Source: Sphaerotilus hippei
GTDB lineage: Bacteria > Pseudomonadota > Gammaproteobacteria > Burkholderiales > Burkholderiaceae_C
NCBI RefSeq assembly: GCF_003201595.1
Contig: NZ_QJJS01000018.1
Coordinates: 1 to 64,000 of the forward strand
Direction: 5' to 3'
Length of the DNA stretch: 64,000 nt
Shown here: in pieces, positions 28,116-38,087 of the stretch
Layout of the letters: every line of letters begins with the position of its first letter
Numbering within the stretch: the stretch's first letter is position 1
Notes under the pieces: generated by a model
The model's input: only the letters and a program-made list of their open reading frames with translations
What the model was told of the DNA's origin: nothing
The model's database searches: none
Translations under genes and position numbers: made by a program

Positions 28116-28892
28116 ATGACCGCCTCTTCCACTTCTCCCGCCTCTTCCGCCTCTTCCGCCTCTTCCGCGCCTGCCCCCGCGGGGGGCTCGACCGCCCCGG
28201 CCACCGCGCCGACGCGCCGCGTCACCGACGCCCCCACGCGCACCTTCCACTGGCTGTTCGCGCTGTGCTTCACCGGGGCCTACCTGAGCGCCGAGTCCGA
28301 GCACTGGCGGCTGGTGCACGTCACGCTGGGCTACACCGTGGCCGGCCTGCTGGTCTTCCGGCTGCTGTGGGGCCTGGCCGGCCCCCGGCAGGCCCGGCTG
28401 GGCCCGATGCTGCGCAAGCTCGCCGGGCTGGGCCCCTGGCTCGACGGGCTGCGCCAGGGCCGGCCGAACTGGCGCCAGGCGCAGGGGCTGCTGATGACGG
28501 CGGCCGTGCTGCTGCTGCTGGTGAGCGTCGTGCCGCTGACGCTCAGTGGCTACGCCACGGACGCCGACTGGGGCGGCGAGTGGCTCGAGGAGATCCACGA
28601 GCTGGCGGCCGACGCGATGCTGGCGATGGTGCTGCTGCACATCGCCCTGGTCGCCGGCCTGAGCCTGCTGCGGGGCAGCAACCAGGCCCGCCCGATGCTC
28701 GGCGGGCGCATCCCGGGGGCCGGGCCCGACCTGGCCCGCCACAACCACGGGTGGATGGCGGTGCTGCTGCTGACCGCGGTGCTGGCCTTCTGGACGCTGC
28801 AGTGGCGCGACGCTCCACCGGACTCGCTCACGACGGCCACGTGGCTGGACGGCGGCGGCCGCCCGGGCGACCGGGACGACGACGAGGACTGA
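28116..28892 (+). CDS. Membrane cytochrome b (b561-like), quinol side of the SHP chain
   Basis: 258 aa. After a Ser/Ala/Pro-rich N-terminal extension (about 1-35) there are four transmembrane segments with His residues placed for two b haems (FHWLFALCF; LVHVTLGY; EIHELAADAMLAMVLLHIAL; HNHGWMAVLLLTAVL). It probably carries electrons from quinol to DHC and then SHP. The N-terminal extension includes a 9-nt repeat. The stop faces the TIR gene 39 nt away. Confidence 0.85.
   Translation: MTASSTSPASSASSASSAPAPAGGSTAPATAPTRRVTDAPTRTFHWLFALCFTGAYLSAESEHWRLVHVTLGYTVAGLLVFRLLWGLAGPRQARLGPMLRKLAGLGPWLDGLRQGRPNWRQAQGLLMTAAVLLLLVSVVPLTLSGYATDADWGGEWLEEIHELAADAMLAMVLLHIALVAGLSLLRGSNQARPMLGGRIPGAGPDLARHNHGWMAVLLLTAVLAFWTLQWRDAPPDSLTTATWLDGGGRPGDRDDDED
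28140..28166 (+). repeat. 9-nt tandem repeat (GCCTCTTCC x3) in the cytochrome b gene
   Basis: Three exact copies encode Ala-Ser-Ser; a further copy lies at 28122-28130. It is in frame, so copy-number change would only alter the length of the N-terminal tail. Confidence 0.7.
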
Positions 28893-28931
28893 TCCACCGC
28901 CCCGCGGGCCGACGGGCAGGGGCCCGGTGAC

Positions 28932-30620
28932 TCAGGGGGCGCACTCGGCCGGCTCGTTGCCCAGCGCGCACAGGTCACGCGCCAGCCAGAGCTCGTAAGT
29001 GTCCCCGGGCGGATGGGCGCGCGCCAGCGTGGCCAGGCGCACGTTGTCGTCCTCGATCAGGCGGGCCGTGCTGCGGCGCAGCCAGCGGGCCAGTCCCTGG
29101 TGGCTGCTGCCCTGGCTGCGGATCTCGGTGGTCTGGGGCGAACGGGCGGTGTCGACCAGCTCGATCGGCGCCACCAGGTAACCGGCCGAGCTCAGGTCGG
29201 CGGTGAACTGCAGCGCCAGCGGCCGCTGGCGTTCGTGGGCGATCTGCACGTAGGCGACCGGGCGGGGCATGGGTTGCAGGGTCTCCAGCCGCTGGCGCAG
29301 CGCCGCGGCCAGCGTGCGCGCCTCGCCCCCCAGCGCACCGGCCTGCGCGAGCAGGCGCTCGATGCCCTCGCGCTGCAGCGCCAGCGTGACCGGGCTGGCG
29401 CTGCGGGCCAGCCCGAGCACCGCGACCAGGCCCTGATGGGTACTGCCGGCCGCCGGGGCCGTGCGCCAGTGCCGGTCGGCCAGATCCAGTGCCAGCAGCA
29501 GCGCGTCGGAGTTCAGCCCCGGCGTCAGCGCCAGCGTGCTGGCGGCATCGACATGGCGCTGCCGGTCCGGGTCGAACAGTCCGTCCACCAGCGTGCGGGC
29601 CTGGTGCTGCCGGTCGAGGTGGGGCGGCACCGCCGTGGCCTGCGTCATCAGCGAGGCCCGGGCGTCCAGCGCCTGGGCCTCGGCCTCGGCCCCCCGGTGC
29701 GCGACCAGCGCCTCGGCCTCGCCCAGGTCCAGCGTGTTCAGCAGCCGCTGGGCGGTTTCGCGCTGCCCGGTCGTCAGCGACTCCTGGTCCTGCAGCGCGG
29801 CCAGGAACTGCTCGCGGGCCTGGTTCGGGCGCTGGCTCTGCGCATGCACATGGGCGAGCAGGTAATGCGCGGCCCCGAAGCCCGGCCGGGCACGCAGCGC
29901 GTCCTGGTAGGCGTCGCGCGCGGCCTCGAGGTCCGGGTCGACGGCGAACTGGGCCTGCAGGCCGGCGGCCAGCAGCCGGCCGGCCTGGTGCTCCTGGTAG
30001 AAGCGGTAGCCGCCCCAGACCGAGGCCAGCACCCCGACCAGCACCAGCAGCCGCAGCAGTTTCAGCGGCGTCAGCAGCGGGGCGGCGCGCCGGAAGCCGA
30101 CGGTGAGGCTGTCCTCGGCCTGTCGCGCCAGCGACCGCGCCGCACCACGCCGTGGATGCACCCGGCTGCTCAGCGGCACGCTGTCGAGCCACAGGTGGCT
30201 GTTGCGCACCGCCCGCAGGATCTCCTCGCGCACCACCGGGAAGGTGCTGCCGTCGGGCTCGCCCGCCCAGCCCAGCAGGTCCAGCGTCTGCAGCGTGCCG
30301 AAGCCGATCGGCACCTCGACGTCGGCGATGCGGATGGGCAGCAGCTTGCCGGCATCGCGGGCCCGGGTGCATTCGTCGCGCACGAAGGCCGAGCGCACCG
30401 AGTCGGGCGACCACAGCACGCAGGTCATGCGGGCGGCGGCCAGCCGTTCGGCGATGACCGGGGCGGCGTCCTGGCCGGCGGCCGCCTCACGGTCCCACCA
30501 CACGGCCAGCCCCTGGGACTCGAGCGCCCGGGCGAGGGCCTGGGCGACCGGGCGGTCTTCTCTGGCACAGCTGATGAACAGATCGGGCGGGGCGGAGGCA
30601 GCGGAGGAGAGTCGGGGCAT
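28932..30620 (-). CDS. TIR domain-transmembrane-repeat protein
   Basis: 562 aa. A TIR_2-type domain occupies about 13-138 (DLFISCAREDR, GLAVWWDREAAAG, VLWSPDSV) with a Glu at about 83 (FVRDEC) in the position of the NADase catalytic Glu of active TIR domains. One transmembrane helix follows (about 188-207), then a C-terminal part of about 350 residues with TPR-like helical repeats (ARDAYQDALRARPGFGAAHYLLA) and an end unlike families I know. The TIR side would be cytoplasmic. ATG 30620 is used; an in-frame GTG at 30626 is possible. It starts 67 nt after the caspase-like stop. Whether it cleaves NAD+, makes a signal or is only a scaffold is unknown. Confidence 0.75.
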   Translation of the reverse strand: MPRLSSAASAPPDLFISCAREDRPVAQALARALESQGLAVWWDREAAAGQDAAPVIAERLAAARMTCVLWSPDSVRSAFVRDECTRARDAGKLLPIRIADVEVPIGFGTLQTLDLLGWAGEPDGSTFPVVREEILRAVRNSHLWLDSVPLSSRVHPRRGAARSLARQAEDSLTVGFRRAAPLLTPLKLLRLLVLVGVLASVWGGYRFYQEHQAGRLLAAGLQAQFAVDPDLEAARDAYQDALRARPGFGAAHYLLAHVHAQSQRPNQAREQFLAALQDQESLTTGQRETAQRLLNTLDLGEAEALVAHRGAEAEAQALDARASLMTQATAVPPHLDRQHQARTLVDGLFDPDRQRHVDAASTLALTPGLNSDALLLALDLADRHWRTAPAAGSTHQGLVAVLGLARSASPVTLALQREGIERLLAQAGALGGEARTLAAALRQRLETLQPMPRPVAYVQIAHERQRPLALQFTADLSSAGYLVAPIELVDTARSPQTTEIRSQGSSHQGLARWLRRSTARLIEDDNVRLATLARAHPPGDTYELWLARDLCALGNEPAECAP

Positions 30621-30687
30621 CGTCACGGTCGACGCCCGTCACGGGGGCCGTGCGGGCGTCGGGGAAAGAACAGCGGAGAGGGAACAG

Positions 30688-31692
<1,005 letters not shown>

Positions 31693-31738
31693 GATGCTCT
31701 CCTTGGCGTGGTCCTTGCGGGAATTGCTGTTTCCGGCG

Positions 31739-31767
31739 AGTAGACCGCAGCGCGCCATGGCTGTCCA
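31739..31767 (-). promoter_or_regulatory. Candidate sigma70 promoter of the caspase-TIR operon
   Basis: Read leftward: TGGACA (31762-31767), 17-nt spacer, TCTACT (31739-31744). The -35 has one mismatch and the -10 two. The start site would lie about 40 nt before the caspase ATG. Confidence 0.45.
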
Positions 31768-31855
31768 TCCTGCAGCAGGTGGGCCGGGCCCGCCCGAGGC
31801 CCTCCATGGCCTCGGGTGTGTAGCAAGACGTAATGCAGGCGCGGCGCCGCCGGCC

Positions 31856-34810
31856 TCAGGCCGCGCGCGAGCGCCAGTGCGCCATCGGTTCGTCGAGGTC
31901 GCCGGGCTGCGTCTGCGCCGCGCCGCGGTAGACGGTGGACGGGCTGTGCTGGTGCTGCAGCAGGAAGCGGGTGGCCTCGCGCGCCGGCAGCGGCCGGGCG
32001 TAGTGGTAGCCCTGGGCGATGTCGCAGCGCTGCTGGCGCAGGAAGGCGATCTGCTGCTCCGACTCGACCCCTTCGGCGACGACGGGCACGCCCAGGCCAT
32101 GGGCCAGCGCGATCATGGCCTGCACGATGGCGGCCCCGCTGGGGTCGTGCAGGATGTCGCGCACGAAGCTCGGGTCGATCTTGATCTGGTCGATCGGGAA
32201 ACGCTTGAGGTGGGTCAGCGACGAATAACCGGTGCCGAAGTCGTCGAGCGACACGCCCACGCCCATCGCGCGCAGCTCGGTCAGCAGCGCCTTGAGCTGG
32301 CCGAGATCGGAGGTCGCCGTGCTTTCGGTCACCTCGATCTTCAGCAGCGACGCCGGCAGGTCCAGGCCTTGCAGCGCCTGGGCGATGTCGTGCACCAGGC
32401 TGCGGTCCAGGCACTGCCGGGCCGAGACGTTGACCGAGACCGGCGCCAGCGGCACGCCGTTCTCGCGCCACCAGGCCAGCTGGCGGCAGGCCTGCTGGAT
32501 CACCCAGCGGCCCACCGGCAGGATCAGTCCGCAGGCTTCGGTCACGCCAAGGAACCGCGACGGGCCCCAGACGCTGCCGTCGGGCTGGCGCCAGCGCAGC
32601 AGCGCCTCCAGGCCGACCACCCGGCCGCTGTCCAGGTCGATCTGCGGCTGGTAGTGCAGCACGAAGCTCTCCTCCTCCAGCCCGTGGCGCAGGCGGGATT
32701 CGAGCGTCAGCCACTCCCGCGTCCAGGCGTGCATGCCCGAGGCGTGGAACTCGAAGCGCCGGCCACCCTTGGCCTTGCAGCGGTACATGGCGGTGTCGGC
32801 CGAGCCCAGCAGCGTGTCGACGTCCTGGCCGTCCTCCGGGGTCATCGAGAGGCCGATGCTGCAGCCGCATTCGACCTCGACGCCGTCGAGCTCGATCACC
32901 TGCGCGACCGCCTCGATCAGCGCCATGGCCAGGCCGGCGACGGCCTCGCGGCCGGCCATGCCCTGCAGCACGATCACGAACTCGTCGCCGCCCCAGCGGG
33001 CGATCATGTCCCGCGGCCCGCAGCGCGAGCGCAGGCGCTGCGCGACGATCTGCAGCACCTCGTCGCCCTGGTGGTGGCCGAGGCTGTCGTTGATGCGCTT
33101 GAAGCGGTCCAGGTCCATGAACAGCACCGCCACCGTCGACGCCGCGCCGTGGCGCCGGTCGAGCGCCTGCTGCAGGTGCTGGTGCAGCAGCGCCCGGTTG
33201 GGCAGGCCGGTCAGGTGATCGTGGGTGGCCTCGTGGTGCAGCCGTTCGGCGGCGCGCAGGCTGTCGGTCACGTCCGTCAGCGCCAGCACGGCGCCGTCGC
33301 GCACCAGCGGCCCGGGCCGCTCCCGCGCGCCGGTGCGCTGGCCCGACACCGGGCTGGCGATCAGCCGGACCAGGCGCTCGCCGTGTTCGCCGCAGTGCAG
33401 CCGCAGCGGCTGGCCCAGCTCGACGACACGGTGCTGCCCGATGCAGCGCCCGAGCGCGTCGAGCAAGGCCGGGGCGTCTCCCGGCTGCAGCTGCAGCAGG
33501 CGCTCGACCGTCTGTCCGCGGGCCGAGGCCAGCAGGCGGCCGACCAGCCGTTCGGCGCTCGGGTTCAGGTACTGCACCTCGTGGCGGGTGTCGATGGTGA
33601 TCACCGCGTCGGTGATCGCGCACAGCGTGGTGTTGGCCTGTCCCTGGGTCTGCTGCAGGGCCAGGCGGGCGGCCCGGAGTTCGCGGACGTGCCACAGCAG
33701 CGTGGCGGCCAGGCCGCCGAGCACGGCGGCGGCCGGTGGCAGCCAGATCCGGGCGGTCAGCAGCAGCACGGCGCTGACGCCGATCGGCAGCAGGGTCAGG
33801 ACCGGCAGCCAGTGCCGCGAGGGCGGGCGGCCCCGGACCGTGCCGAGGACCGCCAGCGCCAGCAGGGGCAGCAGGCTCAGCAGCAGCACCGTGCGCGGCG
33901 TGGCCACGCGGACCAGGCGATCGTGCACCAGCGCTTCGTAGGTCCGGGCATGGCGCTGCACCGCCGAGCCGTGCTGCATGCGGGGGTCGTCCGGGCTTGG
34001 CACCGGCTGGCCGAGGCCGGCGGCGGTCAGGCCGACCCAGACCACCCGCCCGGCCAGCGGCGAGTCCAGCGGCCGGCGGCGCAGCACGTCGATCGCCGAC
34101 ACCACCGGCACCTCGGCCGGGGTCGCGGGCAGCAGCCGTTCGCCTTCGTGCCAGGCCGGCCCCCGATCCGGTCCGGGCTCTGCGCCCGCAGCCCGGCCCG
34201 GCCCGATGACGGGCACCGCCGCCCGCCAGAGCGCCAGCTCCAGCAGATCCCATGGCCGCGCACCCTGGCCGGTGCGCAGGAACACCCGCCGGTGCATGCC
34301 GTCGTGGTCGAGCTCCGTGTCGACATGCCCCTGCGTCGTGACGGCCGCGAGGGCCGGCAGCGGCGTGATGAAGTCCGGCACGTCCGGGCCGGACCGCCGC
34401 GGCGAGGCCACCGGCAGCACGACCCGGCCGTGTTCACGCAGCGCGGTGGCCAGCAGGTGGTCGTCGGCGGCGGTCTGAGGAGCCGACAGGTCGGTGACCG
34501 GCAGGTCGTAGGCGATCACGCGGGCCCCGGCATGCGTGATCGCCTTCACCAGATCGGCCTGCAGGCTGCGGCGCCAGGGCCAGTGGCCCGCTTCCTGGAG
34601 GCTGCGCTCGTCGAGGGCGACGATGATGCTGCGTGCCGGCGGCGCCGGCTGGAAGGGCCGCACCAGATGCTGGCGCACCAGGTCGAGCAGGCTGGTGTCG
34701 ATCCGCACGAGCAGCGCATCGCCGAAGGTGAGCAGCCCGGCCAGGACCACGACGGCCCCCCACCAGGGCTGCGACAGCAGGCGGTGGATCACGGCGCGCA
34801 CCGGGCTCAT
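31856..34810 (-). CDS. CHASE2-PAS-GGDEF-EAL c-di-GMP protein
   Basis: 984 aa. TM near residue 15-35, an extracytoplasmic CHASE2 sensor (about 40-310; [19 protein letters not shown]), more TM helices (about 315-385), a PAS-like domain ([20 protein letters not shown]), an intact GGDEF domain ([15 protein letters not shown]) and an intact EAL domain ([25 protein letters not shown]). Both halves keep key residues, so it could make and/or break c-di-GMP. The start at 34810 overlaps the stop of the LysM-FecR gene by 4 nt, so it is probably expressed with it and may sense through it. Confidence 0.88.
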   Translation of the reverse strand: MSPVRAVIHRLLSQPWWGAVVVLAGLLTFGDALLVRIDTSLLDLVRQHLVRPFQPAPPARSIIVALDERSLQEAGHWPWRRSLQADLVKAITHAGARVIAYDLPVTDLSAPQTAADDHLLATALREHGRVVLPVASPRRSGPDVPDFITPLPALAAVTTQGHVDTELDHDGMHRRVFLRTGQGARPWDLLELALWRAAVPVIGPGRAAGAEPGPDRGPAWHEGERLLPATPAEVPVVSAIDVLRRRPLDSPLAGRVVWVGLTAAGLGQPVPSPDDPRMQHGSAVQRHARTYEALVHDRLVRVATPRTVLLLSLLPLLALAVLGTVRGRPPSRHWLPVLTLLPIGVSAVLLLTARIWLPPAAAVLGGLAATLLWHVRELRAARLALQQTQGQANTTLCAITDAVITIDTRHEVQYLNPSAERLVGRLLASARGQTVERLLQLQPGDAPALLDALGRCIGQHRVVELGQPLRLHCGEHGERLVRLIASPVSGQRTGARERPGPLVRDGAVLALTDVTDSLRAAERLHHEATHDHLTGLPNRALLHQHLQQALDRRHGAASTVAVLFMDLDRFKRINDSLGHHQGDEVLQIVAQRLRSRCGPRDMIARWGGDEFVIVLQGMAGREAVAGLAMALIEAVAQVIELDGVEVECGCSIGLSMTPEDGQDVDTLLGSADTAMYRCKAKGGRRFEFHASGMHAWTREWLTLESRLRHGLEEESFVLHYQPQIDLDSGRVVGLEALLRWRQPDGSVWGPSRFLGVTEACGLILPVGRWVIQQACRQLAWWRENGVPLAPVSVNVSARQCLDRSLVHDIAQALQGLDLPASLLKIEVTESTATSDLGQLKALLTELRAMGVGVSLDDFGTGYSSLTHLKRFPIDQIKIDPSFVRDILHDPSGAAIVQAMIALAHGLGVPVVAEGVESEQQIAFLRQQRCDIAQGYHYARPLPAREATRFLLQHQHSPSTVYRGAAQTQPGDLDEPMAHWRSRAA

Positions 34811-36552
34811 CGTGCGGCGGCCGGATTCGAGGTCGACGGGCGCTGGCTGCCGTCCGGGCCGCTGCGGGCCACCTTCGCGCGGCTCAGCCACTCCAGCGGG
34901 CTGGCCAGCGTGGCACGGGCTTGGGCCGGCACGATCAGCTCGCGGGTCTCGCCCGACGGCATCGAGCGGCCCTCGGCATCGATGGCCAGCAGCCGCAGCA
35001 GGTACTGCCCGGCCGGTGGCCGGGGCAGCTCGAGCTGGCTGCCGCTCACCGGCTGGTCGATGATCGGCTGGGCGAACTCCGCATCACGGGCCATCTGCAG
35101 GCGCAGCGCGCCGATGCCGCCCGGATCGGTCCAGCGCAGCCGCAGCCGCTCGCCGAGTTCGGGCTCGGCCAGGCTGGGGATGCGATCGGGCACATGCATC
35201 GTGCGGGCTTCGCCGTACGGACCGATCCGGTCGCCATCGAGCTGGGCGACCCGCCAGTGGTAGAGGCCAGGCTCGAGCGGGCCGGTCGACCAGGTCGTCA
35301 GCCCGGTCCGGGCCTGGGCGACCAGGGTCTGGAACTGCGCATCACGGGCCAGCTGCACGTGGAAGGTGGCCGGCTGGTCGGCCCCCGGCGTGGCGTGGGC
35401 CTGCCATTCCAGCCGGGTGGCGCCCGACACCACCCAGGCGTCCACGGGCGGCCAGCGTGGGGTCGGTGGAGACGAGGGCAGCAGCAGCTCGATCGGGCGC
35501 GCGCTCTCGCGGCCCTCCAGCCCGAGCGGGTCGATGCCCCGGACCTGGACGATGTAAGGCCCCGGCGGCAGCGGTGCGCCCGCGGGGGGCATGACGGTGG
35601 CCTCGGGGCCGGTCCGCTCCATCACCAGTTCCGGCGCGGTGCCGTCCTCGGCGCCGGCGGGCGGGCGCAGCAGCCGGGTGCGGTAGCGCACCGCGCCGTC
35701 GACCGGGGCGTGGTGCACCGTCAGCGGCAGCCGTGCCACCGTCACCGGCAGGGCCGACAGGTCCGGCGCGCCCAGCAGCGTGGTGGCCGGCGGCAGGCCG
35801 GTGCCGGGGCGCGCCAGCACCCCCTGCGCCGGGCCCAGCTCGACCTCGCCCGCCGGCGACTGCAGGCGCGCCGTGCCCTCGAGCACCTCGGTGCGCGTGC
35901 CCTCGTCGTCCACCGTGATGCGGAAGCGGCTGCCGTGCAGGATGGCGCCGGTCGCGGTCGTGGTGACGAGCAGCCGCCCGCCCGTCGGAATCGGTGGCCG
36001 GTGTCCGCTTTCCAGCGCCCCGCGCATCAGCTCGATGGCGACCAGCGGCGTGTCCAGGCCGATCACGTCGGCGCCGAGCAGGCGCAGCTCGGACTGCGGG
36101 CGCACCTGGATCGTGCTGCCGTCGGGCAGCTGCAGCAGCACGCTGCCCCGCTCGCCGGTGCGCAGGGACTGGCCGGCGCGCAGGGTCAGCGTGGTCCGGG
36201 CCTGTTCGGCCAGCCGGGTCCAGGGGCCCTGCAGATCGGAGTCGACCGGCCCCGTCACCGCACCGAGCGTGAGCATCGAGGCCCGCGGCTTCAGCCACGA
36301 CCAGGGCAGCTGCAAGGTGCTGCCGGGCGTCAGCGGCTGCTCGTCGGCGAGCTGGTTGTGGCGCAGCAGGGCGCTGCGGTAGCTCGGGTCGAGCAGCAGC
36401 GCACCGGCCACGCTGGCGGCGCTGTCGCCTGGACGCACCGTGTAGCGCAGCTCGTCGGCCCGGACCGGGCTGGCCAGGGTGGCGACGAGGGTGACGAAGG
36501 CGACCAGCGTGATGCGCAGCGGGGGGGGAGCGAAGGTGATGCGGACGTTCAT
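34807..36552 (-). CDS. Secreted LysM-FecR domain protein with Ig-like repeats
   Basis: 581 aa with a signal peptide (about 1-32). A LysM domain follows (LRYTVRPGDSAASVAGALL), then a FecR domain (about 95-225; GSVLLQLPDGSTIQVRPQSEL, GSRFRITVDDEGTRTEVLEG) and about three fibronectin/Ig-like modules (for example THEMES such as LEWQAHATPG and YHWRVAQLDGDRIG). FecR proteins pair with CHASE2 receptors in many proteobacteria, and the 4-nt overlap with the CHASE2 gene fits. It probably binds peptidoglycan and relays an envelope signal. Confidence 0.83.
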   Translation of the reverse strand: MNVRITFAPPPLRITLVAFVTLVATLASPVRADELRYTVRPGDSAASVAGALLLDPSYRSALLRHNQLADEQPLTPGSTLQLPWSWLKPRASMLTLGAVTGPVDSDLQGPWTRLAEQARTTLTLRAGQSLRTGERGSVLLQLPDGSTIQVRPQSELRLLGADVIGLDTPLVAIELMRGALESGHRPPIPTGGRLLVTTTATGAILHGSRFRITVDDEGTRTEVLEGTARLQSPAGEVELGPAQGVLARPGTGLPPATTLLGAPDLSALPVTVARLPLTVHHAPVDGAVRYRTRLLRPPAGAEDGTAPELVMERTGPEATVMPPAGAPLPPGPYIVQVRGIDPLGLEGRESARPIELLLPSSPPTPRWPPVDAWVVSGATRLEWQAHATPGADQPATFHVQLARDAQFQTLVAQARTGLTTWSTGPLEPGLYHWRVAQLDGDRIGPYGEARTMHVPDRIPSLAEPELGERLRLRWTDPGGIGALRLQMARDAEFAQPIIDQPVSGSQLELPRPPAGQYLLRLLAIDAEGRSMPSGETRELIVPAQARATLASPLEWLSRAKVARSGPDGSQRPSTSNPAAAR

Positions 36553-36883
36553 GTCTCGGTCAAGCCACGAAGGCTGAGGTGCAGGCAAGGGCCACAGAGA
36601 CGACCTTCCGATGCTTCGCCCCCCGCGAGCTCCGGTCAGGTACTGTCTGGTTCTGTTGCTGGAACGACAAAAGCATACCTGCCCGAAATCCACACTCACG
36701 TCCTGAAATGATCAATCCGGCAGCAAAGATGAAACAAGCGGTGTACTCGAACGCTAATTTGAGACATATCAAACGCCGGACTGGATTAATGCGTTGGCCC
36801 CTGCGGGGTCGGGCCCTCGACTGTGGTGCCGCGTCCTGACCACACCGGGCGGCGGGTGCCCTGGTACCGGACAGGCTGGCGCT
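36553..36883. other. Intergenic gap before the LysM-FecR operon
   Basis: 331 nt, AT-richer at about 36640-36790. It separates the scpA stop from the LysM-FecR start, both leftward, so it should carry the FecR-CHASE2 promoter. TATGCT occurs on the leftward strand at about 36674-36679 without a good -35. A 70-codon leftward frame here has no family resemblance and is not called. Confidence 0.4.
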
Positions 36884-37708
36884 TCAGCAGGGCTGGTAGG
36901 CCAGGCGCACGTAGATCGGCGCGAAGGCTTCGGCCTGGGTCAGCTCGAGCAGGCGCTCGCGCGAGAGTTCCAGCATGGCGATGAAGGTCACCACCAGCAC
37001 CTGGGCGCCGCGGGTCGGGTCGAACAGCTCGCCGAACTCGAGGAAACGCTCGTTCTGCAGGCGGCGCAGCAGCTGCGTCATGTGCTCGCGCACCGACAGC
37101 TGTTCCCGGCTGATGCGGTGGTGCTGGGTCAGCCGGGTGCGCTTGAGGATGTCGGCCCAGGCCGAGCGCAGGTCGTCGGGCGAGACGTCCGGGAACAGCA
37201 CGGCCACCGACTGCTCGACGTGCACCTGGGCGCTCAGGAAGTCGCGGCCCGCCAGCGGCAGCCGGTCCAGCCCCGCGGCGGCCTGTTTCATGCGCTCGTA
37301 TTCCAGCAGGCGTCGCACCAGCTCGGCGCGCGGATCCTCGGGCTCGTCACCGTCGGGGTGGCGGCGCGGGGGCAGCAGCATGCGCGACTTGATCTCGATG
37401 AGCATCGCCGCCATCAGCAGGTACTCGGCCGCCAGCTCGAGGTTGTGCTTGCGGATCTGCTCGATGTAGGCGAGGTACTGGCGCGTGACATCCGCCATCG
37501 GGATGTCGAGGATGTTGAAGTTCTGCTTGCGGATCAGGTAGAGCAGCAGATCCAGCGGGCCCTGGAAGGTCTCGAGGAAGATCTCCAGCGCATCGGGCGG
37601 GATGTAGAGGTCCTGGGGCAGCGCGAACATCGGCTCGCCATAGAGCCGCGCGACCGCCACCGGATCGAGCTCGTCCGGCGGGGCCTCGTGATCGGGCGCG
37701 ACCGACAC
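36884..37708 (-). CDS. scpA: Chromosome segregation/condensation protein ScpA
   Basis: 274 aa if started at GTG 37708. Kleisin subunit that bridges the SMC ATPase heads. The hallmark FQGPLDLLLYLIRKQNFNILDIPM is near the N-terminus and LVVTFIAMLEL and AYQPC-like sequence at the C-terminus, as in ScpA. The start is uncertain: the GTG lies 26 nt after the DUF3460 stop, and the extra N-terminal residues before FQGPLDL are not conserved. No scpB is adjacent. Confidence 0.88.
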   Translation of the reverse strand: MSVAPDHEAPPDELDPVAVARLYGEPMFALPQDLYIPPDALEIFLETFQGPLDLLLYLIRKQNFNILDIPMADVTRQYLAYIEQIRKHNLELAAEYLLMAAMLIEIKSRMLLPPRRHPDGDEPEDPRAELVRRLLEYERMKQAAAGLDRLPLAGRDFLSAQVHVEQSVAVLFPDVSPDDLRSAWADILKRTRLTQHHRISREQLSVREHMTQLLRRLQNERFLEFGELFDPTRGAQVLVVTFIAMLELSRERLLELTQAEAFAPIYVRLAYQPC

Positions 37709-37734
37709 CGGGACGAGCGCCTGGGGCCCGGGGC

Positions 37735-37935
37735 TCAGCCCTTGGTCTGGTAGACGTAGGGTTGCTGGGCGACCTTGGCGGCCTCGAATTCCTTCTGGGT
37801 CGAGCGGTCGACCGGGCGGTCCCACAGCAGGCTGCGGCCTTCGCGCTGGCGGGCCTCGAGTTGCGGGTCCTTCTTCTTCAGGGATTCGATGAACTGGGTG
37901 GCATCGGACTGGTACGGTTTCCAGAACAGCGGCAT
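37735..37935 (-). CDS. DUF3460 family protein
   Basis: 66-aa Burkholderiales protein of unknown function, with the conserved opening MPLFWKPYQSDATQFI and a C-terminal basic/Gln-rich region. It lies immediately upstream of scpA in the same direction, its usual neighbour. Confidence 0.85.
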   Translation of the reverse strand: MPLFWKPYQSDATQFIESLKKKDPQLEARQREGRSLLWDRPVDRSTQKEFEAAKVAQQPYVYQTKG

Positions 37936-38087
37936 GGCGGGTCTTCTCTCGGACGGGTGCAGGGATCGACGGTGCGTCGACGAGCGCGCCGCGGCACGGC
38001 CGGGCAACCGCGGATTCTAGTGCGCCTTGTCATCAAATCCGGCGGGCGCGCCGCGAGAATCGGTGCTGTCATCCTTCCGTCACAGCC

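Noticed and set aside
36560-36772. A 70-codon leftward frame upstream of the LysM-FecR gene
   Set aside because: No ribosome site or recognisable feature, and it occupies the expected promoter region.
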